From NCBI GenBank assembly GCA_017302855.1, contig JAFLBY010000015.1, positions 1-34,160 of the forward strand: a stretch of 34,160 nt of DNA, read 5' to 3'. A program made the translations under genes and the position numbers. The stretch comes from Candidatus Kapaibacterium sp. GTDB lineage: Bacteria; Bacteroidota; Ignavibacteria; Kapaibacteriales; UBA961. This document shows, piece by piece, positions 18,939 through 27,476 of this stretch. Every line of letters begins with the position of its first letter. The stretch's first letter is position 1. The notes below the pieces were generated by a model. It did not search any database, was not told where the DNA came from, and saw nothing but the letters and a program-made list of their open reading frames with translations.

Positions 18939-19182
18939 AGCACCCTTTATCGCTTATCTTTCATATTATTTATGTTTTTTCTTTACATGTCTATTTGAAT
19001 TTCAAACAGACCGAATCATGTATTATTCTTCCAACCAAGATTTATAACTCTTTGAGAATAAATATCTTCATTGAAATCAAGATTTTTCTCCCTAAAAGCA
19101 TCTACCATTCCAGGCAATAAATCAAAAACAGATTACGGAGAATGTAACCCGCCCCATGTTCCATGTTTTGCATTAATTGCAG

Positions 19183-19398
19183 CTAACTAATTTCCAGCCG
19201 ATCTTCCTGTAAAGTAAAAACCGCCATAAATCTACCTGTACGATAATCATATTTTCTAACACCATGGTCGGCAAGATCACTTTCGCTGTCATGCTCTTTG
19301 CCGATGAATCCTTGACGAGGGGAAATAGAATTATCCATCAAAGTAAAACTCCTTGCCTTTGTGGGCATCTTGCGAAAACAATGTCCTGCAACAACGAA
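19183..19398 (-). pseudogene. Decayed Rhs repeat-associated core fragment
   Basis: The open stretch (ATG at 19368, open from 19398) encodes MPTKARSF, then GFIGKEHDSESDL, then HGVRKYDYRTGRFMAV, ending LQEDRLEIS. This follows the order of the Rhs core: xMPGRSF, GFxGKExDxE, YDYGxRxYDxxxGRFxSVDPL. After GRFMAV the expected DP is lost and the frame ends at a TAG soon after, where intact proteins continue through SPYxYxxNNP. The upstream thousands of bases of YD repeats are absent, since a stop at 19399-19401 precedes it. It is therefore an orphan, eroded tip-proximal fragment of a polymorphic-toxin gene. Small genes of unknown function follow on the same strand. Confidence 0.65.
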
Positions 19399-19448
19399 CT
19401 ATGAAAAAAACCAGAGAACAGTAATATTACATAGTTATATATCTTTGA

Positions 19449-20363
19449 TTACTCTTTCCATTGAATTATTGAGCAACTTAAAATACCATTTGGATTTTCA
19501 AGTCGCAGTAATTGTTTTACATCTCCTGTTTTGAGATTAAGCTCAAGGAATACAATTGCCATTGTTGCATTCTTCTGATTACTTTCTAAATCACCCTCTA
19601 ATAATGTCAAACCTACAATAAGTTTGTCATTAGAAACATTACTAACCGTTAATCCTGATCTGAGTAAAATGCTTTTAGGGTAAGGAGGGTTCCATGGAGA
19701 CAAGTCATATTCATGACAGATCCATTTATTATTATCCCATGTATATATTTCGGTATTTCGATATATTTCAAACATCATTGGTCTATCATAAACTGAAAAA
19801 TATTTTCCTTTATTTTGGTACTGCATATCATATAATCCACCTCCATTGTTCTCTAATAAAAACATTTCCAGACTTGTTGTATCTAAGCAGTATAATACGT
19901 CTTTGTATCCTTGAAAGACAAACATATTTTTCACAAAACCATAGGGCGTTAATCTAGTGGAGAAATATCGTGATGTTTTATTAACATGATTATAAAATAC
20001 ATATATATTCTGTGCGATAGGAAACACAAGATTATTTTCATTCCCACAGCTAAGATTTGGATTAGCAACTTCAGAAATAAAGTTGAGCTTAAATGTATCT
20101 CTATTATAAGAATTTTTTGTTTTTATAAGTTCATGGAGATAATAGCTCCTTCGTCCATACTCTATTGGATTGGTAATGACAAAAATTTTATCATTTGTTG
20201 CTGAAACAACATAAACATTATTTATTGAGTTTATCTTGTAATAGTCTTGTGATGTACTATCAAAGAAATAGAGATTACCATTGAGGATAAAAGAGAAATC
20301 ATTTGCGATGACTTTGCCGTAAAGTAACGAATATATTAGTATTATCAATGAAAGTAATTTCAT
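19449..20363 (-). CDS. Secreted protein, possible beta-propeller, unknown
   Basis: The 304-residue protein opens with a signal peptide (MKLLSLIILIYSLLYGKVIA) and is then rich in short strands with aromatic and Asn/Gly turns (FSFILNGNLYFFDS, NNVYVVSATNDKIFVITN, KDVLYCLDTT). This suggests blades of a propeller. No enzyme motif is seen. The start at 20363 is supported by GGAGG about 10 bases upstream, inside the end of the preceding gene. The preceding stop codon is only 2 bases away, so the two secreted proteins form an operon. The neighbourhood is an accessory island flanked by an Rhs remnant. Confidence 0.6.
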   Translation of the reverse strand: MKLLSLIILIYSLLYGKVIANDFSFILNGNLYFFDSTSQDYYKINSINNVYVVSATNDKIFVITNPIEYGRRSYYLHELIKTKNSYNRDTFKLNFISEVANPNLSCGNENNLVFPIAQNIYVFYNHVNKTSRYFSTRLTPYGFVKNMFVFQGYKDVLYCLDTTSLEMFLLENNGGGLYDMQYQNKGKYFSVYDRPMMFEIYRNTEIYTWDNNKWICHEYDLSPWNPPYPKSILLRSGLTVSNVSNDKLIVGLTLLEGDLESNQKNATMAIVFLELNLKTGDVKQLLRLENPNGILSCSIIQWKE

Positions 20364-20365
20364 GT

Positions 20366-20932
20366 TTATTTATCCTCCGGACCTGGTGGAATTGTAGCAT
20401 ATGGTATATCCAACCAATATGTCAAGCCCCGCATTCCATAGGAGTGAGCATTAAATGTCCATTTTAATGTTATAAAGTTTGTTTGGAATCCTCTATAAGG
20501 ACGAAATTCGCTATTTTTATTTACATAAGGGTTTTGCGGTTGATATCCTTTAGGATAATACCATATTTTCGGCTTCCATTTTTTTACTGCCATGCGAATA
20601 CTATCTTCCAGCATTATCCAAAAATTGTCACTCTTGGGAATATCATTACCAACATTATATAACGGATTAATTTCTAAATACTTTATTTCATTGTTTTTGC
20701 CATAAACATAATAAATTGATACATATATTTCTCGTACATAATGTTTTCCATAGTAAACAAAATCAATTACTTGAGTATGTAGAACAGGAGGCAATCCCGG
20801 ATAAGCAAACTCTTCAAATAATGAGTCGGGTTTCATTTGATTATTTGAATCCTCTTTCAGATATACTTGTCCATATATATCTGATACTACAAAAAAACAC
20901 AGAGCGAATACAGTATAATGTATGTATCTCAT
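20366..20932 (-). CDS. Secreted protein of unknown function, weakly TonB-C-like
   Basis: This 188-residue protein starts with a signal peptide (MRYIHYTVFALCFFVVSDIYG). The middle contains a strand-rich part (VIDFVYYGKHYVREIYVSIYY) and a helix with DSIRMAVKKWKPKIWYYP, loosely like the helix-WKP segment of TonB C-terminal domains. That resemblance is weak and I would not assign function on it. The C-terminal third is rich in Tyr, Pro and Asn. It is the first gene of a two-gene unit with the secreted protein that follows 2 bases later. Confidence 0.55.
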   Translation of the reverse strand: MRYIHYTVFALCFFVVSDIYGQVYLKEDSNNQMKPDSLFEEFAYPGLPPVLHTQVIDFVYYGKHYVREIYVSIYYVYGKNNEIKYLEINPLYNVGNDIPKSDNFWIMLEDSIRMAVKKWKPKIWYYPKGYQPQNPYVNKNSEFRPYRGFQTNFITLKWTFNAHSYGMRGLTYWLDIPYATIPPGPEDK

Positions 20933-21007
20933 AACTTCTTATCTTTTATTTATCATCTTCTTCATCAAATTACCCGACTTGATGCTCTATAATATTTTTA
21001 GAATGTC

Positions 21008-21922
21008 TCACCCAAGTCGAACTTCGGCTTGTATCATCGGTTGTGGCAATGATGATCCAATAGCCGGAACAAAAAGATGCGCCGCTTTTGCACAAAATTC
21101 TCTTTCATCTGCTTGCAAACGACTTGTCATCATACGGAAAGGATTTAATCGCTGCATAGGCACTGAAACCGCAGCCCGCGCAGCTTCTAATATTGTTGAT
21201 TGCAATGCAGGTCCATAGCAAAAGCACATATCAATAAATGGGACATAGCCGGAGAGTAATTTTTCTATTTCTTTTTCACATACTTCGGGAAATGATTCAG
21301 GCGATGGTATAACTAATAAATTATAATATGCTAACTCGCCATTTTTTAAGACACTCACATCACAGTAATTTTCTTGCATGCCAATCAACAAACAAATACT
21401 ATTATGGGCATCGGGGTAATTATACAATAATGCTCCATTTGCTGCAAAGTGGCTTGCTTGAATATTTTTTAATGGTATGCCTGTCATGGTAAGGATAAAT
21501 TCACAAGCCATCAAATATTTTTTTTCCATCATAATGGCAACCATCATTGCGGTGCCGTCTAAACGCGGACACATCGGATACACAGCCGATGTAAAATCAT
21601 CAAATGAATGCTGAGGATAAGCATTTTTGATTTCAAATTCGAGCATTCGCCGTAATTGTTTGGTATCGGAAGTGTCTAATGCCGGGAATTGATGTACAAA
21701 AATATTATCAACAGGAACAGCTATAGTTGCACTGACAGCACCTTCTGCCATCTGCGGTAAAAATGACTCCAAACGTGTGAGTGCGTCCATATAATCGGTA
21801 TCGCTTTTTACGGTTTCGGCAATCACACCTATATCAGTTAATTCAAGCCCTTTTTGCCCGGGTTCGACTTTGGAAATATATGTTCGTTCATTGCCGAAAT
21901 ATAGTGAGAGAGTTGTGTCCAT
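21008..21922 (-). CDS. PilM-like actin-fold protein (type IV pilus/secretion-type)
   Basis: The start is the ATG at 21922 (304 residues). An in-frame GTG three codons upstream is less likely. The N-terminus (MDTTLSLYFGNERTYISKVEPG) and the middle segment LRRMLEFEIKNAYPQ resemble the PilM/GspL fold, in which L-x3-L-x-FEI before a proline is characteristic. SHFAANGALLYNYPDAHNSICLLIGMQ and ENYCDVSVLKNGELAYYN look like the second actin-type subdomain. PilM binds ATP inside the cell and organises the inner-membrane platform of type IV pili. No pilN/O/P genes lie alongside, so this may be a lineage-specific relative. It follows the ComEA-like gene after about 30 bases, hinting at a DNA-uptake or pilus link. 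Confidence 0.55.
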   Translation of the reverse strand: MDTTLSLYFGNERTYISKVEPGQKGLELTDIGVIAETVKSDTDYMDALTRLESFLPQMAEGAVSATIAVPVDNIFVHQFPALDTSDTKQLRRMLEFEIKNAYPQHSFDDFTSAVYPMCPRLDGTAMMVAIMMEKKYLMACEFILTMTGIPLKNIQASHFAANGALLYNYPDAHNSICLLIGMQENYCDVSVLKNGELAYYNLLVIPSPESFPEVCEKEIEKLLSGYVPFIDMCFCYGPALQSTILEAARAAVSVPMQRLNPFRMMTSRLQADEREFCAKAAHLFVPAIGSSLPQPMIQAEVRLG

Positions 21923-21952
21923 AATTATCACCGATAAATAATGAAAGAGTGA

Positions 21953-22447
21953 TTATTTTTTTCCTACCGAAAGATATTGTTTCATTTTTTCAAACTTTTT
22001 TTCACCAATTCCTTTAATATTCATAATATCTGCGGGAGATGAAAATTTTTGCAATTTTCTGTATTCTATAATTTTTTCAGCCGTTTTTTCTCCCACTCCG
22101 GGCAGCATCATAAGTTCTGCTTTCGTTGCAGCATTGAGATTTATGGGCTTGGTAGGTAATGAATTAGATTTTTTTTGCTCTGCTTTTCCTTCGGGCGTAG
22201 TATTGTACGCTGCTGTATCGAGAGCATTGCCTTGGAGTCCCACTCCCGAATATGTACTTTGTTGTTGCGAAGCAACGCTGTCAAGTGTAGCAAAAATTTG
22301 TTTTTCCAGAGCCGAATAATGCAAATGTGAATTATCTTGCGGTGCAAATATTTTAAGAGCAATGCCACAAATTAAACCACCGACGATTATTGCAACCGCC
22401 GTCAATTCTTGTTTTGTAATTCCCAATAATGTTTGCAAATTTTTCAT
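21953..22447 (-). CDS. ComEA-like membrane-anchored helix-hairpin-helix protein
   Basis: The start is the ATG at 22447 (164 residues). A GTG three codons upstream is the alternative. One membrane helix (about 16-36, LTAVAIIVGGLICGIALKIF) anchors a linker and then two helix-hairpin-helix motifs: INLNAATKAELMMLPGVGEK and SPADIMNIKGIGEKKFEKM. This is the ComEA arrangement, in which the periplasmic HhH domain binds incoming double-stranded DNA during natural transformation. Similar HhH proteins have other roles, so the competence assignment is inference. It lies between enolase and the PilM-like gene on the same strand. Confidence 0.78.
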   Translation of the reverse strand: MKNLQTLLGITKQELTAVAIIVGGLICGIALKIFAPQDNSHLHYSALEKQIFATLDSVASQQQSTYSGVGLQGNALDTAAYNTTPEGKAEQKKSNSLPTKPINLNAATKAELMMLPGVGEKTAEKIIEYRKLQKFSSPADIMNIKGIGEKKFEKMKQYLSVGKK

Positions 22448-22476
22448 AATTGACACCGTTGCATTATGAGCTATAT

Positions 22477-22498
22477 CCCCTCACCATAACGTGAAGGG
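22477..22498 (-). other. Small hairpin between enolase and the HhH gene
   Basis: On the minus strand CCCTTCAC and GTGAGGGG pair over 8 bases (one U-G wobble) around a 6-base loop. On the plus strand the same position is a C-A mismatch, so the hairpin is better formed in minus-strand RNA. No T-run follows, so it is not a clear terminator. Confidence 0.35.
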
Positions 22499-22515
22499 AC
22501 TCAGCAATAAAGAAT

Positions 22516-23811
<1,296 letters not shown>

Positions 23812-23836
23812 TCACGAAATAAATATGAAAAAAAAA

Positions 23837-24130
23837 TTATACTTGAATTGCATCAATCTCGGCTGCCAAACGAAAATCTAATTCCGTCAAGCCTCCTTGG
23901 TCATGAGTAGATAAGCAAATTTGCACTTTGTTCCATCCGGTCAAATGAATATCGGGATGATGATCCATTTTTTCCGCCAGAATAGCTATTGCATTGATTA
24001 ACCCTATTGCACTCACAAAATTTGAAGGTGCAAAATAACGAATAATTATCGTATCATGATGTTCCCACAATGGATGCTTGCCCATCAAATACGTAATTTC
24101 TTCCTTTTCTAAAAGTCGAGGACGTGCCAT
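23837..24130 (-). CDS. Pterin-4a-carbinolamine dehydratase (PCD/DCoH family)
   Basis: This 97-residue protein has the family signature EKMDHHPD (His57, His58, Pro59), then Trp66 in GWNKVQICLSTHDQGGLTELD with His76. The family dehydrates 4a-hydroxytetrahydropterin, recycling the pterin cofactor after aromatic amino-acid hydroxylation. No hydroxylase is in this window. The ATG at 24130 has GGGAG 10 bases upstream. The gene lies below the thioredoxin terminator and above eno, so its own promoter probably lies in the roughly 50-base gap or transcription reads through. Confidence 0.92.
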   Translation of the reverse strand: MARPRLLEKEEITYLMGKHPLWEHHDTIIIRYFAPSNFVSAIGLINAIAILAEKMDHHPDIHLTGWNKVQICLSTHDQGGLTELDFRLAAEIDAIQV

Positions 24131-24179
24131 CGAAAGATTCTCCCGCCATTGATTAAAAAGTATTCACAAAAAATAAAAA

Positions 24180-24210
24180 CCCGACATGCATATTTGAAAT
24201 GTATGTCGGG
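24180..24210 (-). terminator. Intrinsic terminator after trxA
   Basis: A 12-base stem CCCGACATACAT / ATGCATGTCGGG with a 7-base loop (one wobble pair) reads on the minus strand into GTTTTTATTTTTT (24179 downward). It sits 25 bases after the trxA stop and before the pterin dehydratase gene. Confidence 0.85.
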
Positions 24211-24234
24211 TAAACGATACTCATGGTCTGTATC

Positions 24235-24561
24235 TTATGCGACGACTGCTTCGAGGCGTTCGGTAATATATGATTTTGACACAGCTCCGATGATAGTGTC
24301 GGCGATTTTGCCGTCTTTGAATATCAATAATGTCGGTATGGAGCGTACACCATATTCCATAGCAACATTGGGATTGTTATCAACATCTAATTTTCCGATA
24401 CGTGCTTTTCCTTCATAATCGGCAGCAAGTTCTTCGATAACCGGTGCTATCATACGACATGGACCACACCATGTTGCCCAAAAATCTACTAAGACAGGTG
24501 AAGATGATTCAAGAACTTCGCTTTTGAAGTTATCATCTGTGAAATGAAGCGCATTAGCCAT
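24235..24561 (-). CDS. trxA: Thioredoxin
   Basis: This is a standard 108-residue thioredoxin with the active site WCGPC (Cys32, Cys35) in FWATWCGPCRMIAP, DVDNNP and the cis-proline loop RSIPTLLIFKDG. It reduces cytoplasmic disulfides using electrons from thioredoxin reductase, which is not in this window. The ATG at 24561 has AAAGG 8 bases upstream. A TAATTTTG promoter-like box lies about 45 bases upstream and a terminator follows, so the gene is probably monocistronic. Confidence 0.97.
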   Translation of the reverse strand: MANALHFTDDNFKSEVLESSSPVLVDFWATWCGPCRMIAPVIEELAADYEGKARIGKLDVDNNPNVAMEYGVRSIPTLLIFKDGKIADTIIGAVSKSYITERLEAVVA

Positions 24562-24604
24562 TAATCTAACCTTTGAATAATAATAATATGTGAAGAGTTT
24601 AAGA

Positions 24605-24612
24605 CAAAATTA
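24605..24612 (-). promoter_or_regulatory. Possible -7 promoter box for trxA
   Basis: The minus strand reads TAATTTTG, an exact TAnnTTTG match, 43 bases before the trxA ATG. The same octamer precedes two other minus-strand genes here (29133-29140, 31895-31902). No TTTG -33 box is found at the right distance. Next to it, 24613-24633 holds an ACAGAA/TTCTGT inverted pair that could be an operator. Confidence 0.33.
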
Positions 24613-24762
24613 CAGAAGATTATCTATTCTGTAAGCGATGTGGATTGACGATGCACATCGTTCATTTGTGTAAAAGTTGATTTTGATTGGTCATATCGTC
24701 GGGTCAACCCCACAAGCACATCTATATAACATTATGATTTTATTGAGATTATATTTTTTCTC

Positions 24763-25968
24763 TTAGAGGTGCTTGAGAATATGCCCCATTTTATACTTTT
24801 TGGTTTTGAGATATTCTTCATTTTCGGGGACAGGCTCGATTTCTATGGAAACTCTGTCCACAACTTCTAAGCCATAGCTTTCCAATCCTACCCTTTTTGT
24901 AGGATTATTGGTCATAAGCATCATTTTTCTTACCCCCAATTGATTGAGTATTTGAGCACCTATACCATAGTCACGTGCATCGGGCTTAAATCCGAGAGCT
25001 TCATTTGCTTCGATGGTATTCATGCCTTGTTCTTGCAAGGAATATGCTTTAATTTTATTGGTAAGTCCAATACCCCGACCTTCTTGGCGCATATAGAGAA
25101 TTACACCTTTTCCGGCATGTTCAATCATTTCCATTGCTCGATGAAGTTGTTTACCGCAATCACAACGCAAAGAATGGAAAATATCGCCGGTCATACATTC
25201 AGAATGTGCGCGCACCAAAATCGGTTCATCGGCAGAAATTTCGCCTTTGACCAGAGCTAAATGCTCTTTACCATCGGTTACATTTTCAAATATTTTTACT
25301 TGAAAATTACCATACTCGGTGGGTAGCTGTGCTTCGGCAACAAAGCGTACCAAAGACTCTTTTTCTAAACGATAGGCAATAAGATCTTTTACCGTGATAA
25401 GTTTAAGTGAGTGCTTTTCAGCAAAATCAAATAATTCTTCACCGCGCGCCATTGTGCCATTATCTGCAAGAATTTCGCAGAGCACTCCGGATGGTTGCAA
25501 GTCTGCCAATTTCATCAAATCAATGACGGCTTCGGTGTGGCCCGCACGACGCAATACGCCGCCGGGACAAGCAATTAATGGGAAAATATGCCCGGGTCTC
25601 CCAAAGTCTTCCGGCTTCGATTGCGGATTGATGAGTGCCTGTACTGTTGCCGCACGATCATGAGCAGAAATTCCGGATGTTGTACCATGCACATAATCAA
25701 CCGACACAGTAAAGCGTGTTCCGTGCAAAGCCGTATTATCGGCAACCATTGACGTAAGTTCTAATTCTTCGGCACGCTGTTGCGTAATTGACGTGCATAT
25801 CAAACCGCGAGCATGGACTGCCATAAAATTAATCATGTCGGGTGTGGTAAACTGTGAGGCACAAATAACATCGCCCTCATTTTCACGATCTTCATCGTCC
25901 ACAACTATGACAATTTTTCCGGCTTGTAAATCGGCGACAGCCGATTCTATTGTATCAAATTTTCTCAT
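24763..25968 (-). CDS. ribBA: Bifunctional 3,4-DHBP synthase / GTP cyclohydrolase II
   Basis: The start is the ATG at 25968 (401 residues, typical length). In-frame codons upstream to 26016 would run into yajC. The N-terminal half (1-200) makes 3,4-dihydroxy-2-butanone 4-phosphate from ribulose 5-phosphate, with DDEDRENEGD at 24-33 and RAGHTEA at 141-147. The C-terminal half opens GTP as the first committed step of riboflavin synthesis, with zinc cysteines Cys258, Cys269 and Cys271 (SLRCDCG) and RQEGRGIGL at 294-302. Both active sites look intact. It follows yajC by 5 bases. No riboswitch is visible upstream because it sits inside the tgt-yajC run. Confidence 0.97.
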   Translation of the reverse strand: MRKFDTIESAVADLQAGKIVIVVDDEDRENEGDVICASQFTTPDMINFMAVHARGLICTSITQQRAEELELTSMVADNTALHGTRFTVSVDYVHGTTSGISAHDRAATVQALINPQSKPEDFGRPGHIFPLIACPGGVLRRAGHTEAVIDLMKLADLQPSGVLCEILADNGTMARGEELFDFAEKHSLKLITVKDLIAYRLEKESLVRFVAEAQLPTEYGNFQVKIFENVTDGKEHLALVKGEISADEPILVRAHSECMTGDIFHSLRCDCGKQLHRAMEMIEHAGKGVILYMRQEGRGIGLTNKIKAYSLQEQGMNTIEANEALGFKPDARDYGIGAQILNQLGVRKMMLMTNNPTKRVGLESYGLEVVDRVSIEIEPVPENEEYLKTKKYKMGHILKHL

Positions 25969-25973
25969 GAATT

Positions 25974-26315
25974 TTATTTTTTTGTTACTGTCACAATTGC
26001 TGTTTTGTCGAACCAAACACGGGTATTTTCTGCAATTTGAATCAGAACTTTACCTTCATTCATATCGCTGATAGTTCCGTGAATCCCTGCGCCCGTTACC
26101 ACTTTATCGCCTTTAGCCATTTCATCCAGCATTTTTTTTACTTCTTTTTGACGCTTCGATTGCGGGCGAATAATCATAAAATAAAAAATAAAAATAATGG
26201 AACCGAACATTAACAATGTCGAAATCATGCTGTTCATGCCATCGCCGCCACTTTGCGGTGAAGGAGCCATTGCCATTGCGGGTGCCGCTGCAAGAAGTAA
26301 AAATGCTAATTTCAT
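25974..26315 (-). CDS. yajC: Preprotein translocase subunit YajC
   Basis: The 113-residue protein has a hydrophobic, signal-like N-terminus (MKLAFLLLAAAPAMAM), a membrane helix about 30-49 (ISTLLMFGSIIFIFYFMI), the YajC signature IIRPQSKRQKEVKKML and the domain GDKVVTGAGIHGTI. YajC works with SecDF at the Sec translocon. The extra hydrophobic N-terminus is longer than in Escherichia coli but common in other phyla. It lies 27 bases after tgt, an order seen in many bacteria. Confidence 0.95.
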   Translation of the reverse strand: MKLAFLLLAAAPAMAMAPSPQSGGDGMNSMISTLLMFGSIIFIFYFMIIRPQSKRQKEVKKMLDEMAKGDKVVTGAGIHGTISDMNEGKVLIQIAENTRVWFDKTAIVTVTKK

Positions 26316-26342
26316 AAATACTGTATCCTTTCGTAAAAAATA

Positions 26343-27470
26343 TTATAAACGTTTACTCATGTCTTGTTGTAAATTTTTGCTCCATTGACGGAAGCTGCCA
26401 TCAAGTATTTTTTGTCGGGCTGTTTTGACAAGCCACAGATAAAACCCGATATTATGAATAGTTGCTAATTGAAGCGCGAGAATTTCCTGTGCAATAAACA
26501 GATGACGTAAATACCCTAAAGTAAAAGAACTTGTATAGGTAATCACTTCGGGATCCACAATATCGTTGCTGAACTTATATTTCGCATTGCGCAAATTAAT
26601 TTTACCGCGAGATGTAAATAATGTCGCATTGCGCGCATTGCGTGTGGGCATCACACAATCAAACATATCAACCCCTAACTCAATGGCATTGAGTATATTT
26701 TCAGGTGTGCCAACGCCCATCAAGTATCGTGGTTTATTCTGCGGAATACAATCGGTGGAAATATCAGTCATTTCATACATATTTTCGGCGGATTCACCCA
26801 CAGCCAAGCCACCAATGCTATAACCGTCAAAATTCATTTCCACTAAATCAGACATACAAGCGCGACGTAAATCGGGATATGTACTTCCTTGTCCGATACC
26901 GAACAGAAATTGTGTATGACCATAGCGTGGTGATGAATTATCAAATGCCTCTTTATTTCTTTTTGCCCAACGTACTGTCATGTCAGCGGATTTTTTTGCA
27001 TAGTCATACGTAGCCGGATATGGTGTGCATTCATCTAAAGGCATCATAATATCCGAGCCAATTATTCTTTGTGTTTCTATTACATTTTCCGGCGTAAAAA
27101 TATGTTTTGAGCCGTCTAAGTGACTTCTAAATTCAACGCCTTTTTCGGTTATTTTTCGTAAATCTTTTAAAGAAAACACCTGATAGCCGCCACTGTCGGT
27201 CAGTAATGGTTTATTCCAAGAATTAAATTGATGCAATCCGCCAAATGATGAAAGCACATCATTGCCGGGGCGTAAATAAAGATGATAGGTATTTCCCAAT
27301 ATTATTTGCACACCAAGCTCGTCTAATTCTCTGTGTTCTATAGCTTTGACAGCACCTTGCGTGCCGACGGGCATAAATATTGGTGTTTCGATAATTCCGT
27401 GATCGGTTTTGAGAATGCCGGCACGGGCTTTACAATCGGCGGCAGTGGTGATGGTGGAAAAAAATGACAT
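26343..27470 (-). CDS. tgt: tRNA-guanine transglycosylase (queuosine), zinc-cysteine-less type
   Basis: The 375-residue enzyme exchanges guanine 34 of certain tRNAs for a queuosine precursor. Visible landmarks are LLTDSGGYQVFSL with Asp92, the substrate-pocket segments GIGQGSTYPDLR and IGGLAVGE, and VDMFDCVMPTRNARN with the acidic pair Asp268/Asp271, one of which is the family nucleophile. The C-terminal zinc motif normally has CxCxxC. Here the aligned segment DPEVITYTSSFTLGYLRHL (306-324) has Val309, Thr311 and Ser314 in the cysteine places, while the histidine of ATIHN (His339) remains. I recall the same loss in Bacteroidota homologues. It is 6 bases after the carboxypeptidase gene and upstream of yajC. 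Confidence 0.95.
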   Translation of the reverse strand: MSFFSTITTAADCKARAGILKTDHGIIETPIFMPVGTQGAVKAIEHRELDELGVQIILGNTYHLYLRPGNDVLSSFGGLHQFNSWNKPLLTDSGGYQVFSLKDLRKITEKGVEFRSHLDGSKHIFTPENVIETQRIIGSDIMMPLDECTPYPATYDYAKKSADMTVRWAKRNKEAFDNSSPRYGHTQFLFGIGQGSTYPDLRRACMSDLVEMNFDGYSIGGLAVGESAENMYEMTDISTDCIPQNKPRYLMGVGTPENILNAIELGVDMFDCVMPTRNARNATLFTSRGKINLRNAKYKFSNDIVDPEVITYTSSFTLGYLRHLFIAQEILALQLATIHNIGFYLWLVKTARQKILDGSFRQWSKNLQQDMSKRL

Positions 27471-27476
27471 AAAATA

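Noticed and set aside
18939..19140. A possible small gene or RNA between the Rhs fragment and the next gene
   Set aside because: No frame with a start and ribosome site on the minus strand and no stable fold noticed. It is best explained as eroded Rhs sequence.
24562..24762. tRNA, small RNA or riboswitch upstream of trxA or after ribBA
   Set aside because: No cloverleaf or conserved FMN-type elements. Only short inverted pairs (ACAGAA/TTCTGT and CGATGTG/CACATCG) were seen.
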